A stretch of DNA of 11,583 bases from an uncultured Blautia sp. (GCA_900547685.1 URHS01000064.1:1-11583), one strand, 5' to 3'. Shown: positions 1 to 6,653, numbered from the stretch's first letter. A program made the numbers and translations. The notes: generated by a model not told the origin, from the sequence alone.

Positions 1-21
1 TTAGGGCTATGCCCGAAACTG

Positions 22-45
22 AAAAACCACCCGCTAGGCGGGTGG
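22..45 (-). terminator. Rho-independent terminator of the serpin gene
   Basis: A perfect 8-bp stem, CCACCCGC (27-34) with GCGGGTGG (38-45), closes a 3-nt loop. Read on the minus strand, the stem is followed directly by TTTTT (complement of 22-26). It lies 18 nt past the serpin stop codon, so it fits an intrinsic terminator. A second small hairpin, GGGC-TAT-GCCC, sits at 4-14. The paired GC-rich hairpins also resemble the subterminal hairpins of IS200/IS605-type elements, but nothing else in the window supports that. Confidence 0.8.
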
Positions 46-63
46 ATATTTATTTGAAAAGTG

Positions 64-1314
64 TTATTTTTTTAAATCTTCTACAGTACCTAAGAATAGA
101 GGCACTTCCGTTTCTAAGTCTACGATACCACAGATAAATGGACGGTCAAAGCGTAACTCAATCAGCTCATTTGGCAACATGGCACTGCTTTCCATTATTT
201 CTGCCACAGTGACAGCAGCAGCCTCAGTGCCTTTTTCGTTGACTTTTAGAACTGTTTTGTGTATCACATCTCCAATGAAAATAGGATTATTGGAGGTAGT
301 AGACCCCATAGCGGTGAAATCAGCAGTGTAAGGGTCAAAAGCTTTGGTAAGATTCATTGATGCTAGAATATCTGTAAGAGAAGCTTCCCACTCTATTTCA
401 TATTTTGGGACAGTTAAGGACATCATTTGTTTTTCACGGTTATCTAAAAGGGATTTTACGGTTTTTTCATCCCAAACGGATAGATAGTCGGAGAGCCCCA
501 TTCCTTCTTTGGGGAGCATAAGTAAAAAACCTAGGCGCCCATCATCATAAGGCAGAAGTACGCCAGAACCATTGGTATGAGAAAGATACCATTCTTCACG
601 CATGCCATTGTACATTCCCTTTGGATGGGAAATTGTGCCATCGGCAGCAGTAAAATCCATTTCCCAGTCAGAGTGAGGCGCTTCAAAAGGTGCTTCAAAT
701 TTATTTTGAAGGTAGATAGCGTTGACTAAAGCCATAATGGAAAGCTCAGAGAAATTGTCTACGGTTTTAGGAATTAGTCCATCGGTGGCTTGGCTAACCC
801 AGTCATTTACTGCCTGTACTGTGGCAGCGTTTTGGAGGTCAGCCTGATAAAGTTCAGCCCCATAATTTTGCTGGCATTGGGCAACAAAATCATCTTTCAA
901 GGTAAGAGCAGGATCATACCACAGGCTGTTGACAAAGGCGGACTTAGTAGAACCACCCAAATTAGAATATTCCTGTAAAGCTTTTGTACAATATGCATTA
1001 AGAGTATCTAAATCCATGCCAAATAGTGTTTGGAATTCTGCAAGAGTATCTCCTGCACTTCCATTTGCAGTCATACTCAGGGTAACTGCAACAGAAATAG
1101 GAGCTACAAGAGTATTTTCTCCTTCTTTTCGAGATTGACATAGCAATTTCACGGCAAAAGAAGAGTATCCTTCTTGTGCTTTATCTGTGGTTGTAAGTTG
1201 AGGGATATCCACATTTATAGGTTGCTTTTGTACTTTTTGGATATTGGGTGGTGTGGCAGAACAACCCGTCATCAAAGTGAGACAAAGAAATAACGATAGA
1301 AAGTACTTTTTCAT
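64..1314 (-). CDS. Surface lipoprotein serpin (serine protease inhibitor)
   Basis: A 416-residue serpin (family I4). Serpins trap serine proteases by insertion of a cleaved reactive loop into the main beta sheet. Residues 1-18 are a lipoprotein signal (MKK, hydrophobic core, LMTGC with Cys18), so the protein is probably anchored outside the membrane. Serpin landmarks are the N-terminal APISVAVTLSM..NGSAGDT segment, the central VNAIYLQNKFEAPF segment, the hinge VNEKGTEAAAVT (hinge Glu at about 360), and the C-terminal FDRPFICGI and PLFLGTV. The small-residue hinge is typical of inhibitory members. Counting 17 residues from the hinge Glu puts P1-P1' at Ser-Ser, but the segment after it is about 5 residues longer than in alpha-1-antitrypsin, so the real bond is uncertain. 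The start at 1314 is chosen over an ATG six codons upstream because AGGAGGT-like GGAGG (1322-1326) lies 7 nt before it and the signal peptide begins there. It appears monocistronic. Confidence 0.95.
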   Translation of the reverse strand: MKKYFLSLFLCLTLMTGCSATPPNIQKVQKQPINVDIPQLTTTDKAQEGYSSFAVKLLCQSRKEGENTLVAPISVAVTLSMTANGSAGDTLAEFQTLFGMDLDTLNAYCTKALQEYSNLGGSTKSAFVNSLWYDPALTLKDDFVAQCQQNYGAELYQADLQNAATVQAVNDWVSQATDGLIPKTVDNFSELSIMALVNAIYLQNKFEAPFEAPHSDWEMDFTAADGTISHPKGMYNGMREEWYLSHTNGSGVLLPYDDGRLGFLLMLPKEGMGLSDYLSVWDEKTVKSLLDNREKQMMSLTVPKYEIEWEASLTDILASMNLTKAFDPYTADFTAMGSTTSNNPIFIGDVIHKTVLKVNEKGTEAAAVTVAEIMESSAMLPNELIELRFDRPFICGIVDLETEVPLFLGTVEDLKK

Positions 1315-1385
1315 AATAAAACCTCCAATCATATAGATTATAAAATATTTAAAAATGAGATTTCCCTATGAGCTTCAATCTTTTG

Positions 1386-1412
1386 TATACTTTACTTGAA
1401 TAAAGTATATCA
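1386..1412 (-). promoter_or_regulatory. Serpin promoter with overlapping inverted repeat
   Basis: On the minus strand, TGATATACT (complement of 1404-1412) is an extended -10 element (TGn-TATACT). A weak -35 match, TAGAAT, lies 17 nt upstream. The expected start is near 1397, giving a leader of about 80 nt. TATACTTTA (1386-1394) and TAAAGTATA (1401-1409) form a perfect 9-bp inverted repeat with a 6-nt spacer that covers the -10 and start point, as an operator would. A second -10-like TATAAT (complement of 1337-1342) is closer to the gene but lacks a -35. Confidence 0.5.
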
Positions 1413-1548
1413 TAAACTTCTGGATAATTCTATCTTTGCTTTATTAAAAAATAGGAGTAAAATCGAAATTTATGAAAAAATCGAAAAAAATGAGATATTT
1501 CATTCTAAATCCGTAGTATAAAGGTAAGAGAGAAGGGAGGAATGGATT

Positions 1549-2175
1549 ATGAAATCGAAAGTATTGTTAATATGCATGGGAATTGTTTTATCTTTGGCAG
1601 GCTGTGGAAATAGAGAAAAAGAAATTGAAATTTCTGAAGTGATGGGTTGTTATACGATTGATGTGCATTCTTATGAAGCGCTTGCAGGAAATGCAGACTA
1701 TGTTATGATAGGAAAAGTGGTGGATGAGTTAGGAGTTGATTATAAATGGCCAGTCATGAAGGAAAATGAAGATGGCACACAGACAGAATTAACCAAACCA
1801 TATACAAAATACAGCGTTGAGGTGATAGAGAACTTAAAAGGAGAGTTTTCTCAGGAAGAACCAATAATCATAACCAAAAAAGGTGGAATAACAAAGGACG
1901 GAAAATTTTGTAAACTGCATGAAAGTGATACCTTACCTGTAAAAGGAAATGAATATGTATTTTATGTTTATGCACAGGAAGACGGAAGAAATTTAGTTGC
2001 CGGTCCCAATTCTTCTATCCCATTAAGCGATAATCACAAAGAATTGTCTACGATAAGTGAGAATGCTATGTTGGATAGGGAAAGTATTTTGGAAAAAGTA
2101 AGAAACGGCGTTGCAAATCAAATCGAAACAGACAGAGAAAAAAGAACTTCAAAAGATGATGTTTCTGTAAAGTAG
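1549..2175 (+). CDS. Small lipoprotein of unknown function
   Basis: A 208-residue protein with a lipoprotein signal: MKSK, a hydrophobic stretch, then LAGC with Cys19 as the lipidation site. The start is well supported by GGGAGG (1535-1540), 8 nt upstream. The mature part is hydrophilic. It contains the pattern ADYVMIGKVVD, then YTKYSVEVIENLKGE, then a GG segment and KGNEYVFYVYAQ, ending in a charged, probably disordered tail. This spacing (a vGkV strand, a V.V...KG strand, then a late YvFyv strand) is seen in many small secreted Bacillota proteins and suggests a beta-barrel fold, but that is inference and I assign no family. It stands alone between the divergent serpin promoter and its own terminator. 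No convincing promoter was found; TATAAA at 1517-1522 lacks a -35. Confidence 0.85.
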   Translation: MKSKVLLICMGIVLSLAGCGNREKEIEISEVMGCYTIDVHSYEALAGNADYVMIGKVVDELGVDYKWPVMKENEDGTQTELTKPYTKYSVEVIENLKGEFSQEEPIIITKKGGITKDGKFCKLHESDTLPVKGNEYVFYVYAQEDGRNLVAGPNSSIPLSDNHKELSTISENAMLDRESILEKVRNGVANQIETDREKRTSKDDVSVK

Positions 2176-2191
2176 ATAAATAGGCATTACG

Positions 2192-2222
2192 AAAGGTGGG
2201 AGATATAGACTCTCACCTTTTT
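2192..2222 (+). terminator. Rho-independent terminator of the lipoprotein gene
   Basis: AAAGGTGGGAG (2192-2202) pairs with CTCTCACCTTT (2210-2220) with one G.U pair, a 7-nt loop, and a run of five T ending at 2222. It begins 16 nt after the lipoprotein stop. Confidence 0.85.
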
Positions 2223-2265
2223 GTGTAGGAGGGCAACAAAAGCAGATGAATGATTGGGGGAAAAT

Positions 2266-2283
2266 GTGGTATAATGTTTGCAC
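2266..2283 (+). repeat. 18-bp direct repeat, copy 1, with extended -10 motif
   Basis: GTGGTATAATGTTTGCAC is repeated exactly at 2397-2414. It contains TGGTATAAT (2267-2275), a perfect extended -10 element without a clear -35, so it may be a promoter with a start near 2282. Its last 8 bases, GTTTGCAC, also form a perfect stem with GTGCAAAC at 2287-2294. Confidence 0.8.
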
Positions 2284-2386
2284 GATGTGCAAACCAAGCT
2301 GACTATATCAGCTTGCCGCCCCAAGGTGTCGGATTATACCGGCAATCCACGACTTGTCGAGGAAATGCTCTAACGAGCGCTTCCTC
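2276..2386 (+). other. GC-rich array of four hairpins (possible structured RNA or mobile remnant)
   Basis: Four stems follow in series: 2276-2283/2287-2294 (8 bp, perfect), 2295-2302/2308-2315 (8 bp, perfect, CAAGCTGA with TCAGCTTG), 2328-2332/2339-2343 (5 bp with one G.U), and 2359-2370/2375-2386 (12 bp with one A.C mismatch and one G.U pair, loop TAAC). The 113 bases between the two direct repeats are about 52% GC by my count, clearly above their surroundings. There is no T-tract after the last stem, so it is not a simple terminator. It would lie in the leader of the EamA gene if transcription began at copy 1. Identity unknown. Confidence 0.5.
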
Positions 2387-2396
2387 ATCTGCGTAC

Positions 2397-2414
2397 GTGG
2401 TATAATGTTTGCAC
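2397..2414 (+). repeat. 18-bp direct repeat, copy 2, probable EamA promoter element
   Basis: Exact copy of 2266-2283, again carrying TGGTATAAT (2398-2406), with a predicted start near 2413, about 35 nt before the EamA start codon. A degenerate partial third copy, ATAATGTTTACA, follows at 2418-2429, with a period of 16. Confidence 0.75.
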
Positions 2415-2448
2415 ATGATAATGTTTACAAAATAGGAGATGAGAACGT

Positions 2449-2862
2449 ATGTGGTTTGTTTTTGCTTTACTATCTGCAATTTTCGCAGCGCTTACTTCAA
2501 TCCTTGCAAAAGTGGGGATTAACGGAGTAAATTCTAATCTGGCAACAGCAATTCGAACCGTTGTTGTAGTAATCATGGCATGGGGAATGGTTTACTTGAC
2601 GAACACACAGCATGGAATAAGCGGAATAAGCAGAAAAAGTTGGATTTTTCTTATTCTTTCAGGACTTTCTACAGGAGCATCATGGCTGTGCTATTATAGG
2701 GCATTGCAAATAGGAGAAGCATCGAAGGTTGTGCCTGTTGACAAGTTAAGTGTGGTAATTACAATTGTTTTGGCAGTAATATTTTTACATGAAAAGCTTA
2801 CAATAAAATCTGTCATAGGTTGCGGACTGATTACCTTAGGAACATTATTTATGGTGATGTAA
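2449..2862 (+). CDS. Single-domain EamA/DMT-family transporter
   Basis: A 137-residue integral membrane protein with about five hydrophobic segments (roughly 3-21, 31-50, 64-83, 98-113 and 118-137). It matches one EamA repeat of the drug/metabolite transporter superfamily; most family members carry two repeats, so this half-size form would act as a dimer. Diagnostic features are the basic residue in the second helix (AIRTVVVVI), GASWLCYYRALQIGEASKVVPVDKL (split here as residues 76-100) and FLHEKLT near the end. Substrate cannot be told from sequence. AGGAGA (2434-2439) sits 9 nt before the ATG. No terminator is visible after the stop, so some read-through into the next genes is possible. Confidence 0.9.
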   Translation: MWFVFALLSAIFAALTSILAKVGINGVNSNLATAIRTVVVVIMAWGMVYLTNTQHGISGISRKSWIFLILSGLSTGASWLCYYRALQIGEASKVVPVDKLSVVITIVLAVIFLHEKLTIKSVIGCGLITLGTLFMVM

Positions 2863-2896
2863 GTATTTTAAGAAAAAAACAGATGAAGAGAACTTC

Positions 2897-2911
2897 AAAA
2901 TGTGGTAGAAT
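2897..2911 (+). promoter_or_regulatory. Probable extended -10 promoter of the PlsY-like/glycosyltransferase operon
   Basis: TGGTAGAAT (2903-2911) is an extended -10 element; the best -35 candidate (TGAAGA at 2884-2889, 16-nt spacer) is weak. The 15 bases here differ at one position from 2261-2275 upstream of the EamA gene. A start near 2918 would give a leader of about 33 nt. Confidence 0.4.
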
Positions 2912-2950
2912 ACCCCATTGTATGAGTGTGAAAAATAGAAGGGTGAACAG

Positions 2951-3574
2951 ATGTTAATACAATACGGATTTTATATTGCATTAGGTTATTTGTCAGGAAG
3001 CCTGATGTTTGGATATGCAGTGCCGAAACTTATTAAAGGAATTGATGTGAGAAAAGAAAGCAGTGACGGAAATCCGGGAACTGCCAACGCCTTTCTTTGT
3101 GGCGGAGCTTTGTGCGGAATTTTAGTTTTGTTGGGAGATATTCTGAAAGGAATATTGCCTGTATATCTGGCAGGAAAACATTTGGGTACAGAATTTATGG
3201 GGTTTGCGCTTGTTATGGCAGCGCCTGTGTTTGGTCATGCGTTTCCCTTGTCAGGAGGAAAGAAAAACGGAGGAAAGGGAATTGCAGTTTCCTTTGGAGT
3301 GCTTATTGGCCTATATCCGTTCTTGACAAATTTGTGGCTTTTGATTTTTTGGTATCTGCTGTTTTCCGTGGTTATTCGTATTAATCCACATAGCTATCGG
3401 ACACTGATTACCTATATTTGCTGGACGGTCAGTGCTTTGATTTGTAAAGTAGAGCCTGCTTTTTGCATAGGAAATATGTTGATTTCCTTTGTGATTGTAG
3501 ATAAGCATAGCGCAGATTTAAAGAACAGAAAAGAAAGACAAATATGTTTTGGAATTAGGAGAGCAAATCGATGA
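2951..3574 (+). CDS. PlsY-like membrane acyltransferase, divergent active site
   Basis: A 207-residue multi-pass membrane protein of the PlsY (glycerol-3-phosphate acyltransferase, acyl-phosphate dependent) family, which normally makes lysophosphatidate in the inner membrane. Family blocks in order: GYLSGS (12-17), GNPGTANAF (40-48), GDILKG (62-67), GHAFPL (95-100) and GGKGIA (107-112). In canonical PlsY the second block reads S-G-N-x-G-x-T-N-x-x-R; here the leading Ser is Asp39 and the Arg position is Leu49, although Ser37 and Ser38 stand just before it. The GGKG lysine is kept. It may therefore be a paralogue with another substrate, or inactive as a G3P acyltransferase. The start is supported by GAAGGGTG just upstream (2938-2945). 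Its TGA stop overlaps the ATG of the next gene by 4 bp, so the two are translationally coupled. Confidence 0.8.
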   Translation: MLIQYGFYIALGYLSGSLMFGYAVPKLIKGIDVRKESSDGNPGTANAFLCGGALCGILVLLGDILKGILPVYLAGKHLGTEFMGFALVMAAPVFGHAFPLSGGKKNGGKGIAVSFGVLIGLYPFLTNLWLLIFWYLLFSVVIRINPHSYRTLITYICWTVSALICKVEPAFCIGNMLISFVIVDKHSADLKNRKERQICFGIRRANR

Positions 3575-4689
3575 AGGTTTTAATTTTATCCTGTAAAACA
3601 GGAGGCGGACATGATGCAGCAGGATTGGCAATGAAGGAGGCGCTGGAAGCAAAAGGACATGAAGCAATTTTGTTGGATTATCTTACCTTAGCGGGACAAA
3701 AAGTGTCTCAGACAGTGGGAGATGTGTATGTAAATACGGTAAAAACAGCGCCTCATGTTTTCGGAGCAGTTTATAAGCTGGGTATGATAATCAGCAAGAT
3801 AACGAAGAAATCTCCGGTGTATTATGTAAATGCCAAAATGGGAAAATACCTGCAGAAATATCTGGAAGAAGAAAAATTTGACGCTCTTTTAATGCCTCAT
3901 TTATACCCTTCGGAAACCCTTACTTATATGAAAAGACAGGGGATAGAATTGCCGTTGATGGCAGCGATTATGACAGATTATACCTGTATTCCTTTTTGGG
4001 AAGAAACCAGGTGTGATTACTATATAGTACCTCATGAGGATGTTGCAAAGGTTTGTGAAAAGCGTGGAATACCGGAAGAAAAGCTGCTTTCCATAGGTAT
4101 TCCGGTCAGTGATAAATTTACAAAAACAGCGGAAAAATCTAAGGTGAGAGAGCACTTAAAACTACCGAAGGACAGAAGACTTTTTCTGGTGATGGGCGGC
4201 AGTATGGGAGCCGGTGATTTGGAAAAACTGACGATGCAGTTAGAAAAAAAACTGGAAGTTTCAGATGAAATTATTGTTATTTGTGGAAATAATAAAAAGA
4301 TTTTTCAGAAGATGAAGAAGGATTATCAACACCATGAAAACATACATATTGTGGGACAGACAAAGCAAATGTCCTTATATATGAAAGCCTGTGATATTCT
4401 GTATACAAAGCCGGGAGGATTAACTTCTACTGAGGCAGCAGTTTCCGGTATTCCTATTGTACATACCTCACCGATACCGGGTTGTGAAACAGAAAATAAG
4501 AAATTTTTTGTGAAATATGGAATGTCCATTGCACCGAGAACAATAGAGAAACAGGTAGAAAAAGGAATAGAACTTTTAAATAATCCGGAGAAAATTCAGA
4601 AGATGAAAGCAGCACAAAAAATCTATGTAGATAAAAATGCAGCACAGAAAATCGTAGAACTGTTAGAAAAACATAGTATAAAAAAATAA
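3571..4689 (+). CDS. Diacylglycerol glycosyltransferase-like protein (MGDG synthase/UgtP family, GT28)
   Basis: A 372-residue two-domain GT-B glycosyltransferase. Residues 1-18 carry the family opening LILSCKTGGGHDAAG. Residues about 15-170 match the MGDG-synthase N-terminal domain, including MTDYTCIPFW (134-143). Residues about 200-360 match the GT28 C-terminal nucleotide-sugar domain, with LVMGGSMGAG (206-215) and KPGGLTSTEA (280-289), the usual donor-binding signature. By family it transfers glucose or galactose from a UDP-sugar to diacylglycerol at the cytoplasmic membrane face, giving membrane glycolipids and lipoteichoic acid anchors; the exact donor and acceptor are not readable here. 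AGGAGAG (3557-3563) lies 7 nt before the ATG, inside the PlsY-like gene. The coupling suggests both act on one glycerolipid pathway. Confidence 0.9.
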   Translation: MKVLILSCKTGGGHDAAGLAMKEALEAKGHEAILLDYLTLAGQKVSQTVGDVYVNTVKTAPHVFGAVYKLGMIISKITKKSPVYYVNAKMGKYLQKYLEEEKFDALLMPHLYPSETLTYMKRQGIELPLMAAIMTDYTCIPFWEETRCDYYIVPHEDVAKVCEKRGIPEEKLLSIGIPVSDKFTKTAEKSKVREHLKLPKDRRLFLVMGGSMGAGDLEKLTMQLEKKLEVSDEIIVICGNNKKIFQKMKKDYQHHENIHIVGQTKQMSLYMKACDILYTKPGGLTSTEAAVSGIPIVHTSPIPGCETENKKFFVKYGMSIAPRTIEKQVEKGIELLNNPEKIQKMKAAQKIYVDKNAAQKIVELLEKHSIKK

Positions 4690-4700
4690 AGCAAGGAGTA

Positions 4701-4730
4701 AGAAAGACTGTTATTTGGCAGTCTTCTTTT
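4701..4730 (+). terminator. Rho-independent terminator of the PlsY-like/glycosyltransferase operon
   Basis: AAGACTG (4704-4710) pairs with CAGTCTT (4719-4725) across an 8-nt loop, followed by CTTTT. It begins 12 nt after the glycosyltransferase stop. Confidence 0.8.
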
Positions 4731-4767
4731 AATTCCACGGAAAAATTTTTCTTGTGAAATTAAATTC

Positions 4768-4796
4768 TTGACAAATCAATTATAAGAAATTAAAAT
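4768..4796 (+). promoter_or_regulatory. Promoter of the MarR/MATE operon
   Basis: A consensus -35 TTGACA (4768-4773), a 17-nt spacer and the -10 TAAAAT (4791-4796). The predicted start is near 4803, so the leader is about 25 nt and holds AAAGGAG (4815-4821), 6 nt before the marR-type ATG. This is the strongest promoter in the window. Confidence 0.8.
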
Positions 4797-4813
4797 ATCA
4801 GTTGACTTATCAA
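4768..4813 (+). promoter_or_regulatory. Two matching dyads, probable MarR operators
   Basis: TTGACAAATCAA (4768-4779) and TTGACTTATCAA (4802-4813) are near-copies, each with TTGA/TCAA arms around 4 bases. Their centres are 34 bp apart, about three helical turns. The first covers the -35 and the second covers the predicted start point, so binding would block transcription. MarR proteins usually bind short dyads in their own promoter; assignment to this regulator is inference. Confidence 0.6.
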
Positions 4814-4827
4814 GAAAGGAGCGGATT

Positions 4828-5280
4828 ATGGAAAACAGAGCTTTGGGTAAGAGCATTGCGATTTTGCATCGCAGAGAACAGAAATATATGATTTCAAAAA
4901 TGAAAGAGCTGGGAATAGGTTATTCCGGCTATAATTTTCTGCTTTATCTGGAAATTCATTCAGGAAGCAGTCAGAAGGAAATGTGTGAAGCGCTGGCAGT
5001 GGACGAGGCTCTGGCAGTCAGAACAATGAAACGGCTGGAAGAGACAGGGTTTATTATTCGCAAAAAATCGGAAAAAAACGGAAGATGTTACGAAATTCAT
5101 CTGACAGAAAAGGGGGCAGACACCGTTCCAAAGCTGAGATCGTTTTTGTTTCAGTGGTGGAGTCAGGTAACCCAGTGTTTAACAGGAGAAGAAAAAGACA
5201 TTTTGCTGTCAAGCCTTGAGAAAATGGCAATACAGTCAGAAGGTGTTTTAAAAGACATAGAAGAAAAGAAAGGCATTTAA
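4828..5280 (+). CDS. MarR-family transcriptional regulator
   Basis: A 150-residue winged helix-turn-helix protein of normal MarR length. The DNA-binding core runs about 34-95: SSQKEMCEALAV (47-58) as the first helices, DEALAVRTMKRLEETGFI (59-76) as the recognition helix region, and a wing RKKSEKNGRCYEIHLTEKG (78-96). The flanking helices (1-30 and 100-145) form the dimer interface in this family. It lies 2 nt upstream of the MATE exporter, as in the Staphylococcus aureus mepR-mepA pair, where the MarR protein represses both genes and is released by toxic compounds. Two matching dyads at the promoter suggest the same autorepression. The ligand is unknown. Confidence 0.93.
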   Translation: MENRALGKSIAILHRREQKYMISKMKELGIGYSGYNFLLYLEIHSGSSQKEMCEALAVDEALAVRTMKRLEETGFIIRKKSEKNGRCYEIHLTEKGADTVPKLRSFLFQWWSQVTQCLTGEEKDILLSSLEKMAIQSEGVLKDIEEKKGI

Positions 5281-5282
5281 GC

Positions 5283-6653
5283 ATGGAAAACAGAAATACA
5301 AATCCTCTTGGAACAGAGAAAATCGGGAGCTTACTGATGAAGTTTGCAATCCCCAGTATTATTGCAATGCTGGTGAGCTCTCTTTACAATATTGTAGACC
5401 AGTTTTTTATTGGTCGAAGTGTGGGTATGTTGGGAAATGCAGCTACCAATGTGGCGTTTCCTCTTAGCATTACCTGTACGGCGCTGGCGCTTTTGTGTGG
5501 AATTGGCGGCGCCGCTAATTTTAACCTTGCAATGGGAAGAAAAAAGAAAGAAAAGGCAGTTTCTTTTGCCGGTGGCGCTATTGGTATGATGCTTCTTGCC
5601 GGTTTGGTGCTGACAATTGTTGTAGCATTATTCTTAAAACCGATGATGATTGCTTTTGGAGCAACAGATAATGTATTAGATTATGCACTGACGTATACAG
5701 GAATTACCTCTTTGGGATTTCCCTTTCTTATTGTAACTACAGGAGGAAGTAATCTTATAAGAGCAGACGGAAGTCCAAAGTATTCCATGATTTGTACTTT
5801 GACCGGTGCAATTATCAACACAATTTTAGACCCGTTGTTTATTTTTACTTTTGACATGGGAATGGCGGGTGCAGCGTGGGCGACAATTATTGGGCAGATT
5901 GTTTCCGGTATTATGGTTTTAGGTTATCTTACAAGATTTAAAACGGTACATATTCCTTTGAAATCTCTACTGCCTTCAGAAGCTTCATGGATTCCTATTT
6001 TAACCCTTGGAATTGCCCCATTTTTTAACCAGATGGCAATGATGGTTGTGCAGATTGTCATGAATAATACCTTAACTTATTATGGCGGACAATCCTCTTA
6101 CGGAAGCGAAATTCCTATGGCATGTGCGGGAATTATATCAAAAGTAGGTATGATTTTCTTTGCGATTGTTATTGGGATTTCTCAGGGAATACAGCCGATT
6201 ATCAGTTTTAATTATGGTGCGGGAAATGGAAAAAGAGTGAAAGAAACTTATAAAAAAGCTCTTACAGCAGCTATTATTATTTCTACAGTAGCGTTTCTCC
6301 TATTCCAATTTTTTCCGCGAGAAATTATTTCTATTTTTGGTTCTGGAAGCGAAGAATATTTTACTTTTGCAGAGAAATTTTTCCGTATTTATTTATTTTT
6401 TACTTTTATTAACGGAATACAGCCCATTACTGCAAATACTTTTACATCCATTGGAAAATCAGGAAAAGGTGTGTTTCTGTCTCTTACAAGACAGATTATT
6501 TTCCTGTTACCGTTATTGATTATCCTTCCGATTTTTATGGGAATTGATGGCGTTATGTATTCTGCGCCGGTAGCAGATGGAATTGCAGCAGTATTTTCTG
6601 CATGGTTTATGTGGAAAGAATTTAAAATTATAGACAAGCAAATGCCAAATTAA
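5283..6653 (+). CDS. MATE-family multidrug exporter, MepA-like
   Basis: A 456-residue membrane protein, the usual MATE length, with about twelve hydrophobic segments in two similar halves (roughly 1-225 and 226-456). Typical elements are FAIPSIIAMLVSSLYNIVDQFFIG (17-40, first helix of the N-half), NLIRADGSPKYSM in the middle of the N-half, and GIAPFFNQ plus GISQGIQPIISFNYGAG in the C-half. MATE proteins export cationic drugs or metabolites in exchange for Na+ or H+. The start ATG is 2 nt after the MarR stop, and AAAGG (5269-5273) inside the marR end is 9 nt upstream, so the two genes are co-transcribed. Substrate is inferred only from the mepRA-like arrangement. Confidence 0.95.
   Translation: MENRNTNPLGTEKIGSLLMKFAIPSIIAMLVSSLYNIVDQFFIGRSVGMLGNAATNVAFPLSITCTALALLCGIGGAANFNLAMGRKKKEKAVSFAGGAIGMMLLAGLVLTIVVALFLKPMMIAFGATDNVLDYALTYTGITSLGFPFLIVTTGGSNLIRADGSPKYSMICTLTGAIINTILDPLFIFTFDMGMAGAAWATIIGQIVSGIMVLGYLTRFKTVHIPLKSLLPSEASWIPILTLGIAPFFNQMAMMVVQIVMNNTLTYYGGQSSYGSEIPMACAGIISKVGMIFFAIVIGISQGIQPIISFNYGAGNGKRVKETYKKALTAAIIISTVAFLLFQFFPREIISIFGSGSEEYFTFAEKFFRIYLFFTFINGIQPITANTFTSIGKSGKGVFLSLTRQIIFLLPLLIILPIFMGIDGVMYSAPVADGIAAVFSAWFMWKEFKIIDKQMPN

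Noticed and set aside
929..1138. Open frames opposite the serpin and other main genes
   Set aside because: They are shadows of strong genes, with no ribosome sites and no recognisable domains.
2284..2396. Coding remnant in the hairpin block
   Set aside because: One frame (from 2284) reads about 30 codons without a stop and looks faintly protein-like, but it then meets TAA, has no start with a ribosome site, and the inverted repeats explain the sequence better.
2397..2414. Similarity of the 18-bp repeat to a loxP-type recombination core (GTATAATG)
   Set aside because: The shared bases are the -10-like core only; the flanking arms of a loxP-like site are absent.
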